Shown here: positions 14,747-22,954 of the stretch, in pieces
How the letters are laid out: each line of letters opens with the position of its first letter
How positions within the stretch are numbered: position 1 is the stretch's first letter
Assembly (NCBI GenBank): GCA_947084925.1
Contig: CAMTUJ010000031.1
Location: forward strand, 1-28,611
Length of the DNA: 28,611 nt
Source of the DNA: JAGPUQ01 sp947084925
GTDB lineage: Bacteria; Pseudomonadota; Gammaproteobacteria; Pseudomonadales; Porticoccaceae
Direction: 5' to 3'
Translations under genes and position numbers: made by a program
The notes under the pieces: model-generated
Told to the model about the DNA's origin: nothing
The model's input: the letters and a program-made list of their open reading frames with translations, nothing else
Database searches by the model: none

Positions 14747-15907
14747 TCAGGCGGCGGTACCGGTCACCGCGCGGTGAATGGCGCGCTGGAAATGTGCTAG
14801 CGACGGTTCGTTGCGGCCGATCAATACTTCTTTCATGACACCCGACTGGTAACCCTGCTCCATGTCGATCTGCATGGCGATGTCTTCGCCGTCCACGGTG
14901 CGGATCGCGAGGTCCACATTGGCTTCCCAGTATTTGCGCGCCTTGTCGGTGGTGGGCGGTTCCGGCACATAGCAATCGAAATAGACCAGGCAGTGATCCG
15001 GGCGGTCCCGGGATGGAAACAGGCGCCAGGTCTCCACATGATCGGCCTGCATCACGAAGACCGTGTTGGGAAAGAGCTGGTAGGAAATCGCCGTGTGTTT
15101 GACGAAATCCCAGTCCGACTCGGGTTGGTCGCGCAGGGTCTGGATGCTTTTGCGTATCACGGCTTCGCGGTTGTTCAGGCCGAAGGCGTCGAACAGGCAC
15201 AGGTTGGCGAAGAAGATGGGTGCCACCGTGTCCCGGTGCAGGGGGGCGAAATGGTAGGGCTCGAGGAAGGTGTCGATGGGCATCTTCCAGTTGGCGGGAC
15301 GCTCCAGCACCCGGCTTTCGAAATGACAGTAGCCGGCGAGGTTGTACGACGCCAGATCCTGTTCCATGCCGCGGAGGTGCGCATCGAGGGTCGCGACATC
15401 CAGTGTTCCGTCCGGATCGGGCAGCACCCAGAGCATGCCGTCACGCTCGACAAGGGGGAGCGGCACCAGGCCGTGGCTGGCGCGCTCGACGCCGGGAAAG
15501 GAGCGCTCATCCGGAATCACGATCAGATCGCCCTGCCGGTTGTAGCGCCAGGCGTGGTAGGGACAACTGAATCCGCTCGCGCGGCCGCACCCCTTGACCA
15601 CTGGCGCGCCCCGGTGCCGGCACTGGTTGACGAAGGCGCGCGCGGTGCCGTCGTCGCCGCGCACCAGCAGCACGGGCAGCCCGGCGTGATCCTCGGCGAG
15701 GTAGTCCCCCGGCTTCGCGATGCGTCCGGACAGGCCCACGAACAGCGGGTAGTGCCGAAACAAGGTGGCTTTCTCCCGTTCCAGCCAGCCGCGATCGGTG
15801 TAGGTGGCGACCGGATTGCGGGTCACCTCGGGCGCGAGATCCGTGGTGCCGGCGTCGATATGGGCGAAGGCACGCCTGACGAGATCGATCTGGATTTGCT
15901 GTTGCAT
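14747..15907 (-). CDS. Rieske non-haem iron oxygenase, catalytic (alpha) subunit
   Basis: This 386-residue oxygenase alpha subunit has the Rieske [2Fe-2S] ligands C96-R-H98 (NQCRHRGAP) and C115-P-Y-H118 (SCPYHAWRYN). The mononuclear iron site lies in DTFLEPYHFAPLH, with H219 and H224. Such enzymes insert oxygen into aromatic rings or demethylate O- and N-methyl groups, taking electrons from a separate reductase/ferredoxin, which is absent from the window. The ATG at 15907 was chosen because the family starts near there; the upstream extension reads through the promoter. It is divergent from the hydrolase/LLM pair and tail-to-tail with the MFS gene. The substrate is not readable. Confidence 0.9.
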   Translation of the reverse strand: MQQQIQIDLVRRAFAHIDAGTTDLAPEVTRNPVATYTDRGWLEREKATLFRHYPLFVGLSGRIAKPGDYLAEDHAGLPVLLVRGDDGTARAFVNQCRHRGAPVVKGCGRASGFSCPYHAWRYNRQGDLIVIPDERSFPGVERASHGLVPLPLVERDGMLWVLPDPDGTLDVATLDAHLRGMEQDLASYNLAGYCHFESRVLERPANWKMPIDTFLEPYHFAPLHRDTVAPIFFANLCLFDAFGLNNREAVIRKSIQTLRDQPESDWDFVKHTAISYQLFPNTVFVMQADHVETWRLFPSRDRPDHCLVYFDCYVPEPPTTDKARKYWEANVDLAIRTVDGEDIAMQIDMEQGYQSGVMKEVLIGRNEPSLAHFQRAIHRAVTGTAA

Positions 15908-15941
15908 GGTGAGCGCGCGCCGATGCCGGGAGGAAGCTGCG

Positions 15942-15947
15942 TTTATA
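15942..15947 (-). promoter_or_regulatory. Candidate -10 box for the Rieske oxygenase gene
   Basis: On the minus strand TATAAA lies 35 bases before the ATG at 15907. No convincing -35 hexamer is seen at 16-18 bases, so it may need an activator. Confidence 0.3.
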
Positions 15948-15993
15948 CACCCCAAGCGCGGCTTGCCGCAAACCGCGCCTGCGGGCTGTCCGG

Positions 15994-16022
15994 TTGACTG
16001 TCAGGTGACTACTGGGTAGGTT
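15994..16022 (+). promoter_or_regulatory. Candidate promoter of the hydrolase-LLM operon
   Basis: TTGACT (5/6 to the -35 consensus) at 15994-15999 is followed after 17 bases by TAGGTT (3/6) at 16017-16022, 76 bases before the chosen TTG start codon. The strong -35 with a weak -10 suggests moderate or regulated activity. Confidence 0.33.
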
Positions 16023-16098
16023 GGGTGCGGCACGCGCGGCGCGTATCGCTGCATTCATCCGGCAACAGGCATTTCACCAGCACAGGGGAGTACAGGCG

Positions 16099-16890
16099 TT
16101 GGCAAAAGTTGATTGGCAACAAAAGACCATTACCGCCGCGGGCGCCGAGCTGAGCTACCTCAAGGGCGGCAAAGGCAAACCCCTGCTGGTGCTGCACGAA
16201 GAGCTGGGCAATCCCGGCTGGCTCGCGTGGCAACGGAAGTTGGCCGAGGACCGCAAGCTCATCGTACCGCTGCATCCCGGGTTCGGCGTGTCGCCGCGCA
16301 TCGACTGGATGCGCACCATTGGCGATCTTGCCAATTATTACGCCCAGGTCATGGTCGAGCAGGACTGGGTTGGCGCCGATGTGATCGGCTTTTCCCTGGG
16401 CGGCTGGATCGCGGCGGAAATGGCGGCGCAGAATCCGGGGCAGTTCGCGAGTCTGACGCTGGTGGCGCCCTTTGGCATCAAGCCCCCGCGCGGCATGATT
16501 CGCGACATCTACGAAGTGCCCACCGAAGACTATGTCGCGGCCAGCGTGAAGGACATTGCGGCCACGCCGGAATTTGCCGGCCTGTTCGGCGGCGCCATGA
16601 CGCCGGAGCAGTTCGAACGCTTTCAGGATGCCACCGCCGAGTCGGCGCGCCTTGCCTGGCAACCCTACATGAGCAATCCCGCGCTCGGTAACCGGCTGGG
16701 GCTGGTGCGGAAGCTCCCGACCCTCATCGTCTGGGGCGAAGACGACGCCATCGCACCGGTCAGCGCGGCGGCGTTGTTCCACGCGGCCATTCGGGGCTCG
16801 AAGCTGGCGCTGATCAAGGATTGCGGCCACCGTCCCGAGATCGAGCAGACCGGCAAGTTTCTGAAAAAGCTCAAGGCCCATTTGTCCTGA
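16099..16890 (+). CDS. Alpha/beta hydrolase
   Basis: This 263-residue alpha/beta-hydrolase-fold enzyme has a nucleophile elbow GFSLGG with S99, an acid residue in GEDDAIAP (D215/D216) and a histidine in CGHRPE (H244). The oxyanion region LVLHEELGNPGW deviates from the usual HGxPG. The start is TTG at 16099: AGGGGAG lies 8 bases upstream, and the fold begins immediately after. There is no signal peptide, so it is cytoplasmic. It precedes the LLM monooxygenase by 47 bases and is probably co-transcribed, suggesting ester or C-C bond hydrolysis of an oxygenase product. The substrate is unknown. Confidence 0.87.
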   Translation: MAKVDWQQKTITAAGAELSYLKGGKGKPLLVLHEELGNPGWLAWQRKLAEDRKLIVPLHPGFGVSPRIDWMRTIGDLANYYAQVMVEQDWVGADVIGFSLGGWIAAEMAAQNPGQFASLTLVAPFGIKPPRGMIRDIYEVPTEDYVAASVKDIAATPEFAGLFGGAMTPEQFERFQDATAESARLAWQPYMSNPALGNRLGLVRKLPTLIVWGEDDAIAPVSAAALFHAAIRGSKLALIKDCGHRPEIEQTGKFLKKLKAHLS

Positions 16891-16937
16891 AGCGCGTCCG
16901 CGGCAGCCCGCCGCGCCCAGATACCGGAGGATTCACC

Positions 16938-18245
16938 ATGCACATTACGACTTTCACCGAACGCCCCTACGCCGATGTCCCGGAAGACGAGGTGATCAAG
17001 AACGCGAGCTTTTTCGGGGTCTCCAACAGGTTTCTCGATCCGGTCAAGGGCGGCGCCCTGTTCAACCGCTACCTGGACGAAAAACTTTACGCCGAGGAAC
17101 TCGGTTTCGACGGCGTCATGCTGAACGAACACCACGCCAACCCCTTTACCATGGGCGCGGTGATGGATGTCGAGGCGGCCATTCTGGCGCGCATCACCAA
17201 GCGCGTGAAAATCGCTCTGATGGGCAATCCGCTGCCGGTGGCCGATCCGCTGCGCCTCGCCGAGGAACTCGCCACCATCGACATGATCTCGGGCGGCCGC
17301 CTCATCACCGGCTGGGTGCGCGGCGCGGGTTGCGAGCAGATCGCCAACAACATCAACCCGACCTACAACCGCGAACGCTTCGACGAGGCGCACGATTTCA
17401 TCATCAAGGCCTGGACCCAGGACGGTCCCTGGCGCTACGAAGGCAAGCACTACGAATACCGTCATGTGAACCCCTGGCTGAAGCCGATCCAGAAACCCTT
17501 TCCGCAAACCTGGATTCCGAGCCTGGTGAGTCCCGAGACGGCGGTGTTCGCGGCCAAAAACCGCTACACCTACATCGCGCTCGCGACCTTCCTGCCGCCG
17601 ACCATGGAGATGTGGAACCTCTACGCCGACACCGCCGCCGCGGAAGGCTACCAGGCCGGGCCCGAGTGTTTCGGATATCTGCAGAAGATCGTCTGTGCCG
17701 ACACCGACGCCGAAGCCCACGAACTGGGCAAGAACTACGTCTTCGGTGGCGGTCAGCCCGCCTTTGCGCGTCCCGAGTGGATGTTCCCCGCCGGCTACAA
17801 CTCCAAGGCCGCGACCAAGCGTCTGGCCTATGCGCTAACCGACCCGGAAACCAACGAGGCGGTGGTGTCCGGAAAACATGCCGGCAGCGGGATCGATGTC
17901 GCGGCGACCCGCAAATACAACAACGAAGTGCTTTACGAAAATCTGCTCCGCAACCGCCAGATCATCGTCGGTACCCCGGAATCGGTGTTGCCCAAGATTC
18001 GGCACATCCTTGAAACACTGCGCCCCGGGGTGTTCTCGATCTGGCACATCGAGGGCGGACCGACCACCCATCAGCAATCGATGAACAGCATGAAGCTGCT
18101 CGCCGAAAATGTGTTGCCGAAGATGCGCGAGTGGGCCAGGGAGCTGGATCTGCCGGGACCGGATGAAGTCCAGCCGGGTTCGCGCAAACTGCCGCCGAGC
18201 GGCCAGCGCGATCCGGTCTGCGACGCGGGCGTGCGGGCCGCCTGA
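16938..18245 (+). CDS. LLM-class flavin-dependent monooxygenase (luciferase-like)
   Basis: This 435-residue TIM-barrel flavoprotein of the bacterial luciferase-like family uses reduced FMN and O2. Conserved segments are LYAEELGFDGVMLNEHHANPF, ARITKRVKIALMGNPLP, DPLRLAEELATIDMISGGRLITGWVRG, and the C-terminal LRNRQIIVGTPESV. The ATG at 16938 is preceded by GGAGG with 7 bases of spacing. Limonene-monooxygenase (LimB)-like and alkanesulfonate-monooxygenase-like enzymes are relatives. With the hydrolase upstream and the divergent Rieske oxygenase it may form a degradation module, perhaps by Baeyer-Villiger oxidation or hydroxylation. An inverted-repeat terminator follows. Confidence 0.88.
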   Translation: MHITTFTERPYADVPEDEVIKNASFFGVSNRFLDPVKGGALFNRYLDEKLYAEELGFDGVMLNEHHANPFTMGAVMDVEAAILARITKRVKIALMGNPLPVADPLRLAEELATIDMISGGRLITGWVRGAGCEQIANNINPTYNRERFDEAHDFIIKAWTQDGPWRYEGKHYEYRHVNPWLKPIQKPFPQTWIPSLVSPETAVFAAKNRYTYIALATFLPPTMEMWNLYADTAAAEGYQAGPECFGYLQKIVCADTDAEAHELGKNYVFGGGQPAFARPEWMFPAGYNSKAATKRLAYALTDPETNEAVVSGKHAGSGIDVAATRKYNNEVLYENLLRNRQIIVGTPESVLPKIRHILETLRPGVFSIWHIEGGPTTHQQSMNSMKLLAENVLPKMREWARELDLPGPDEVQPGSRKLPPSGQRDPVCDAGVRAA

Positions 18246-18247
18246 CA

Positions 18248-18286
18248 CCACACCCGGGCGCTGCCAGCCGCCGCGCCCGGGTGTGG
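18248..18286 (+). terminator. Hairpin terminator after the LLM gene
   Basis: CCACACCCGGGCG (18248-18260) and its perfect complement (18274-18286) form a 13-bp stem with a 13-base loop immediately after the stop codon. There is no T-run, so intrinsic termination would be weak; it could also stabilise the 3' end. Confidence 0.5.
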
Positions 18287-18310
18287 ATCGCGATGAATGC
18301 CGCATAACCC

Positions 18311-18384
18311 GGCGCGCAGTGCCGTAATCGCTGCCGACAGATCGTAGCGACGAGATCGTTTTGAAGCGCGGTTCACTGCGCGCC
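18311..18384. repeat. Perfect 11-bp inverted repeat in a gene-free stretch
   Basis: GGCGCGCAGTG (18311-18321) and CACTGCGCGCC (18374-18384) are exact complements separated by 52 bases. The interior contains a repeated AGATCGT. Apart from this and the terminator-like hairpin, I see nothing in the 249 bases between the LLM stop and the tRNA gene. It could be a stem of a small RNA, an operator, or a chance structure. Confidence 0.35.
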
Positions 18385-18494
18385 GCGACAAGGAAAAGCG
18401 GAAAACCAGGGTGCCGCGAATTCAGCGTGGAATGCGGTGCAGTAGCGTTCGGCGCGAGTGTGGGCGCAGTGGGGGATTTGTGGTGATGCGGGAT

Positions 18495-18571
18495 TGGTCG
18501 GAGAGACAGGATTTGAACCTGCGACCCCTGCCTCCCGAAGGCAGTGCTCTACCAGTCTGAGCTACTCTCCG
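18495..18571 (-). tRNA. tRNA-Pro (anticodon CGG)
   Basis: The minus strand folds as a complete tRNA: acceptor stem CGGAGAG/CTCTCCG, D-arm GCTCAGACTGGTAGAGC, anticodon stem CTGCC/GGCAG with loop TTCGGGA (anticodon CGG, reading CCG), and T-arm GCAGG TTCAAAT CCTGT. The 3' CCA is encoded (18497-18495). CCG is a preferred proline codon in this G+C-rich genome. No integrase or duplicated tRNA end is seen next to it. Confidence 0.96.
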
Positions 18572-18595
18572 TCATGCCCCGCTGGAGGGCGGCGC

Positions 18596-18623
18596 ATTAT
18601 AGCACCGGGCCTTTCGCTGTAAA
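18596..18623 (-). promoter_or_regulatory. Strong promoter of tRNA-Pro
   Basis: On the minus strand TTTACA (18623-18618) and a perfect TATAAT (18601-18596) are 16 bases apart, followed by the G+C-rich GCGCCGCCC discriminator typical of stringently controlled stable-RNA promoters. The start point would lie about 20 bases before the mature tRNA 5' end. Confidence 0.78.
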
Positions 18624-18832
18624 TTGGCTCGGCGAAGGGTCCCGGTAAATCACCGGGGAAAGCCCGCGGTGGCTGCGCCGGGACCGCGGGTCGTTTGCAT
18701 CCGGGGTGCGGCGCTCTTAGGATAGGGCCGAGTCGCGCGCTACGCCGTTGCGAGCCACGAAGTCCGGGTGCTTGCGCCCGGGCCACAGAAGAAGATCTAA
18801 ACATCGAGAACAACCAGGGCGGTTACGCAACC

Positions 18833-19492
18833 ATGGGTTCAGTACATCCATCCAGCACCGACAAGATCCGCGAAAAGAAGCGGCAGTTTCTCGCGCGCGA
18901 GCAGCGGATCGTCGAGCGGGCGCTGCGCTGCCTGCTGCGGGATGGCATCGATCAGGTGACCGTGGCGGCCATCGCGGAGGAAGCGGGGATCGGCAAGGGC
19001 ACGGTCTACAAACACTTCCAGAGCAAAGCGGAAATTCTCGCGCGCATCCTGCTCGACTACGAGAGCCGTATCCGCGCCAACATGGATGACGGCATCGCGG
19101 CCGCCGAGGCGGGCAATCCCGGCGCCATGGTGAAGGCCTATTTCCATTCACGGCTTTCCAATCCCGAGCTGGATCGCCTGGTGCAGCAGCTCGAAGAGCG
19201 TATCCAGGACGATCCGCTGGTGGAGAGACAGGTAGCCGAACTGCACGAGATGCGGCGCACGACCACCGAGCGGATCGGCAGCATGGTCAGTCGGCTCATC
19301 GACCGCGGCGTGCTCGAAGACGTCCCACCCCACTACCACTACCTCGCCTGCTGGGCGCTCGCCCAGGGCGCTGTGGACGTGTGTTTCAACAAGGGGTTCG
19401 CCGACCAGTTCGGAGACAAGGAAGCTCTGCTGCGGTTCATCACCGGCATCGGGATGACCATGGGCAACAAGGGTCAGTTGCGGGACATCTGA
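18833..19492 (+). CDS. TetR/AcrR-family transcriptional regulator
   Basis: This 219-residue one-component regulator has a helix-turn-helix at about residues 43-62 (VAAIAEEAGIGKGTVYKHF), the canonical TetR recognition helix followed by QSKAEILARIL. The C-terminal ligand domain contains VSRLIDRGVLEDVPPHYHYL and resembles regulators of lipid or xenobiotic metabolism. ATG 18833 was chosen as the start of the conserved region, although its ribosome site (AGGGCGG) is distant. The DUF1285 gene begins 5 bases after its stop. Its target may be the nearby carboxylesterase or the Rieske/LLM module; no operator was identified. Confidence 0.9.
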   Translation: MGSVHPSSTDKIREKKRQFLAREQRIVERALRCLLRDGIDQVTVAAIAEEAGIGKGTVYKHFQSKAEILARILLDYESRIRANMDDGIAAAEAGNPGAMVKAYFHSRLSNPELDRLVQQLEERIQDDPLVERQVAELHEMRRTTTERIGSMVSRLIDRGVLEDVPPHYHYLACWALAQGAVDVCFNKGFADQFGDKEALLRFITGIGMTMGNKGQLRDI

Positions 19493-19497
19493 GCGCC

Positions 19498-20052
19498 GTG
19501 CCCCAGCTTTCGCTCGACGACATTCAGGCCGGCGCCGAGCGCGCCCGTGCCGGGGTCGAGCTGCCGCCGGTGGAATCCTGGCATCCGCGCCTGTCCGGCG
19601 ACATCGACATCCGCATCGCGCGCGACGGTACCTGGTACCACGAAGGTGGCGCCATTGCCCGGCTCGAACTGGTGCGCCTCTTTTCCACGCTGCTCAAACG
19701 CGAAGGCGATGAGTACTTTCTGGTAACCCCGGTCGAAAAGTGGCGCATCCAGGTCGAAGACGCGCCCTTTGTGATCGTGGCGCTGGCGCGCGAAGTCGAT
19801 GCCGCCGGGATGCAGCAACTGGTGTTTGCCACCAACGTCGGCGATCAGGTGATCGCCGGGCCGGATCATCCGCTGCGGATCGAGCCTGATACCGCCGGCC
19901 GTGGGTCGGCCCCCTATCTGCGGGTGCGGCGCAACCTCGAAGCCCTGCTGAGCCGGCCGGTGTACTACCAACTGGCCGAAATCGCCGAGCCTGCCCCCGA
20001 CGGGGACGGTCATGGCGTCGCCAGCGGCGGCATTTTCCATCGCCTCGCTTGA
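19498..20052 (+). CDS. DUF1285 domain-containing protein
   Basis: A 184-residue cytoplasmic protein. PPVESWHPRLSGDIDIRIARDGTWYHEGGAIAR, KREGDEYFLVTPVEKWRIQVEDAPF and PYLRVRRNLEALLSRPVYYQL match the DUF1285 family of proteobacteria; members are mostly uncharacterised. I chose GTG at 19498, five bases after the TetR stop, because the family begins close to it and the frame upstream overlaps the regulator. It runs into the sequence before the esterase with an 80-base leader. Confidence 0.85.
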   Translation: MPQLSLDDIQAGAERARAGVELPPVESWHPRLSGDIDIRIARDGTWYHEGGAIARLELVRLFSTLLKREGDEYFLVTPVEKWRIQVEDAPFVIVALAREVDAAGMQQLVFATNVGDQVIAGPDHPLRIEPDTAGRGSAPYLRVRRNLEALLSRPVYYQLAEIAEPAPDGDGHGVASGGIFHRLA

Positions 20053-20132
20053 ACCCGATGATGCCGTGCGCGGCGCGCCCCACGACATTTCTCGAGAGAA
20101 TTTTTCAAGGTTACAAAACGCGGAGCATCATC

Positions 20133-21674
20133 ATGAGCAGTACCACAGCGACGCCGATCGTCGAGATCGGCAGCGGCAAGTTGCAGGGCAATGAAAAGGG
20201 CGGCGTACTGGTGTTCAAGGGTATTCCCTATGCGGCGCCGCCGGTCGGCGAACGGCGCTGGCTGCCGCCGGCGGACCCGGCGCCCTGGGCCGGGGTGCGC
20301 GCTGCCGGCGAATTCGGTGCCTGGGCGCCGCAGAACAAGGGCGCGCTGGACGATGTCATGGGCGCCGAAGTCGGCGCGCAGTCCGAAGACTGCCTGAGCC
20401 TCAATATCTGGACGCCCGGACTCGCCGGCAAGCGGCCGGTGATGGTGTGGATTCACGGCGGCGGCTTCACCATCGGCTCGGGCGCCCAGGGCATCTACGA
20501 GGGCGGAACCCTCGCCCGCCACGGCGATGTGGTGGTGGTCACCATCAACTACCGGCTGGGAATCCTGGGGTTCGCGCCGCTTGCCGCGGTGACCGGCGGC
20601 CGCATTCCGGCGACCGGCAATGAGGGACTGCTCGATCAGGTCAAGGCGCTGGTCTGGGTGCGCGACAACATTGCGAACTTTGGCGGCGATCCCGGCAATG
20701 TCACCCTCTTCGGCGAGTCCGCCGGCGGCATGAGCGTCGGCAACCTGCTGGCCATGCCCGCCGCGCGAGGGCTGTTTCACAAGGCGATTCCGCAGTCCGG
20801 CGCCTGTCATACCTGCGCCGATGCGGGCACCGCCCTGCGGCGCGGCGAGGCCATCCTCAAGGCCCTGGAGCTCGACGCCGATGGCCTGCGCAAGGCCCCG
20901 TTCGCCGACCTGCTGCGCGCCCAGCGCCTGATGGAAGGCGGGCGCGTCGAGGGCTATCCCCTGGCGGTGATCGGCGGCCTGCCGTTCATGCCGGTGGCGG
21001 ATGGCGTGGTCATGCCCCACAACCCCATCGACGCGGTGGCGGCGGGCGTTGCCGCCGGCATTCCGGTGCTGGCGGGCAGCACGCTCGACGAGTGGAAGCT
21101 GTTCGGCATTCCGGCCAAGGCGATCCAGCAACTGGACGCAGCTGGCCTCGCCAAGCGCCTGGGTTACCTGGTTGGCGCCGAGCACACGCCCGGCCTGGTC
21201 GCCGCCTACCGCGCCGCGCTGCCGGCGCGCGGGATCGAGCCCAGCGTTCCCGAAGTCTTCATGGCGATCCAGACCGACCGCATTTTCCGCATTCCGGCCC
21301 TGCGTCTGCTGGAACGCCAACGCCCCCACGAGGCGCGGGTGTTCAATTACCTGTTCGACTGGTGTTCGCCCGCGATTGGGGGGCGCCTGGGTTCGCCCCA
21401 CGCGGTGGAACTCGCCTATGTGTTCGGCACCTACACCAAGCCGGGCGCGAAAAAATTCTACGGCGAAGGGGAGGGCGCCGCCGCCCTGGCGACCATGACC
21501 ATGGATGCCTGGGCGCGGTTCGCCCACGACGGCGATCCCGGCTGGCCCACCTATGAGACCGGGACGCGCGCCACCGCGCTGCTCGGCGCCAGTCGGCGCA
21601 TCCTCGACAAGCCACTGGAAGCCGAGCGCCGCGCCTGGGAACAGGTGCCGGATCGCTGGCTGGGATCGCTCTGA
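20133..21674 (+). CDS. Type-B carboxylesterase/lipase
   Basis: This 513-residue alpha/beta hydrolase of the carboxylesterase/cholinesterase family has the oxyanion hole HGGGF (108-112), the nucleophile elbow GESAGG with S196, and the catalytic histidine in GSPHAVELAYVFG. SEDCLSLNIWTP and KGIPYAAPPVGERRW are the family signatures. No signal peptide is visible, so it is probably cytoplasmic. The ATG at 20133 is preceded by CGGAG at 7 bases; an upstream ATG at 20049 would add an unlikely N-terminal tail overlapping the DUF1285 gene. It hydrolyses esters, possibly drug-like or xenobiotic ones; the actual substrate is not known. Confidence 0.93.
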   Translation: MSSTTATPIVEIGSGKLQGNEKGGVLVFKGIPYAAPPVGERRWLPPADPAPWAGVRAAGEFGAWAPQNKGALDDVMGAEVGAQSEDCLSLNIWTPGLAGKRPVMVWIHGGGFTIGSGAQGIYEGGTLARHGDVVVVTINYRLGILGFAPLAAVTGGRIPATGNEGLLDQVKALVWVRDNIANFGGDPGNVTLFGESAGGMSVGNLLAMPAARGLFHKAIPQSGACHTCADAGTALRRGEAILKALELDADGLRKAPFADLLRAQRLMEGGRVEGYPLAVIGGLPFMPVADGVVMPHNPIDAVAAGVAAGIPVLAGSTLDEWKLFGIPAKAIQQLDAAGLAKRLGYLVGAEHTPGLVAAYRAALPARGIEPSVPEVFMAIQTDRIFRIPALRLLERQRPHEARVFNYLFDWCSPAIGGRLGSPHAVELAYVFGTYTKPGAKKFYGEGEGAAALATMTMDAWARFAHDGDPGWPTYETGTRATALLGASRRILDKPLEAERRAWEQVPDRWLGSL

Positions 21675-21752
21675 GCGGGCCGGCCAGCGATGGGCGGTGC
21701 CTGGAAGGGTGCCGCCCACGCTCGTTGGCCGTTGGCACTGACCGCCATTTAG

Positions 21753-21776
21753 GAATAAGAAAACAAATATTTATTC
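21753..21776. promoter_or_regulatory. AT-rich upstream region of the sulfate operon (possible CysB site)
   Basis: The 243-base gap before sbp contains an AT-rich block with GAATAA (21753-21758) and its complement TTATTC (21771-21776). This contrasts with the surrounding G+C-rich sequence. CysB activates sulfate-uptake genes through AT-rich, poorly conserved sites, so this is a reasonable candidate, but the consensus is too loose for a firm call. No clear -10/-35 pair was found. Confidence 0.3.
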
Positions 21777-21917
21777 TTTTGATGGATAAGCTGGGTCCGT
21801 TATCGTGCCGCCAGGAAATGCTGAGCTGCCGCTCTACACAGCCAGCGCCTTTTGCCTGACGGCTCTCATGCCCGGTATGCTTGGGGTCGAGAGTTGCCCT
21901 CCGACCGAGTCCGCCGG

Positions 21918-22928
21918 ATGTTCCGAAAGTTCGTTCTTATCGCCGCGCTGGCTTTGCCGCTCGTCGCCCAGGCAGGGGTGGAGCTGCTTAATGTGTCGTA
22001 CGACCCCACGTACAAGTTCTACAAGGAATACAACCGGGCATTTGCCGAGTACTGGCAGGAACAAACCGGCGTTGCGGTGACGATCAAGCAATCCCACGGC
22101 GGCTCCGGCAAACAGGCGCGGGCGGTGATCGATGGCTTGCGCGCCGATGTGGTGACGCTGGCGCTCGCCAGCGATATCGACGCGATCGCCGCGCGCGGCG
22201 GCAAGCTTCCCGCCGACTGGCAGACACGGTTGCCCAACCACAGCGTGCCTTACACCTCCACCATCGTGTTTCTGGTGCGCAAGGGCAATCCGCGGCGGAT
22301 CCGCGACTGGGATGATCTGGTGCGCCCCGGCGTGGCCGTGATCACGCCCAATCCCAAGACTTCGGGCGGCGCGCGCTGGAACTACCTCGCCGCCTGGGCT
22401 TACGCGCGGAAGCATCTGGAAAGCGAGGTTGCGGTGCGGGATTTCATCGCCCGGCTCTACCGCAATGTGCCGGTGCTCGACACCGGCGCGCGCGGCTCGA
22501 CCACGACCTTTACCCCGCGCGGCATCGGCGATGTGCTGGTGTCCTGGGAGAGCGAAGCGTTTCTGGCATTGCACGAACTGCCACCGGAGCAGTTCGAGAT
22601 CGTCACGCCGTCGCTGTCGATTCTGGCCGAGCCGCCGGTGGCGGTGGTGGAACGCAATGCCGCGAGGCACGGGACCAGCGCCATCGCCCATGCGTATCTG
22701 GCGTATCTCTATTCGCCGGTGGGCCAGCGTCTGGCGGCGCGGCATTATTACCGCCCGGTCGCGCCCGAGCAGGCCGATCCGGCCGACCTTGCCCGCTTCC
22801 CGCAACTGGAACTGGCGACGGTGGCCGAGTTTGGCGGCTGGCAACAGGCACAGCGGACCCATTTCGCCGAAGGTGGGGTGTTCGATCAGATTCTGGCCGC
22901 CGCCAGCAGTGGAGTCGCGCTACCGTGA
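21918..22928 (+). CDS. sbp: Sulfate ABC transporter periplasmic substrate-binding protein
   Basis: This 336-residue periplasmic protein has a signal peptide (MFRKFVLIAALALPLVAQA, cut near residue 19). ELLNVSYDPTYKFYKEYN, QSHGGSGKQA, DVVTLALASDIDAIA, PNPKTSGGARWNYLAAWAYA and LDTGARGSTTTF are the sulfate-binding signatures of Sbp/CysP; the bound oxyanion is held by backbone amides. The ATG at 21918 starts the signal peptide; the upstream in-frame extension lacks export character. It is the first gene of sbp-cysT-cysW-cysA. Thiosulfate binding (CysP) cannot be excluded, but the sequence is closer to Sbp. Confidence 0.95.
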   Translation: MFRKFVLIAALALPLVAQAGVELLNVSYDPTYKFYKEYNRAFAEYWQEQTGVAVTIKQSHGGSGKQARAVIDGLRADVVTLALASDIDAIAARGGKLPADWQTRLPNHSVPYTSTIVFLVRKGNPRRIRDWDDLVRPGVAVITPNPKTSGGARWNYLAAWAYARKHLESEVAVRDFIARLYRNVPVLDTGARGSTTTFTPRGIGDVLVSWESEAFLALHELPPEQFEIVTPSLSILAEPPVAVVERNAARHGTSAIAHAYLAYLYSPVGQRLAARHYYRPVAPEQADPADLARFPQLELATVAEFGGWQQAQRTHFAEGGVFDQILAAASSGVALP

Positions 22929-22954
22929 CGATTCGCCCGGGGAGTATCTGAATC

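Noticed and set aside
18495..18571. tRNA-Pro as an attachment site of a genomic island
   Set aside because: No integrase and no duplicated tRNA 3' end were found in the window.
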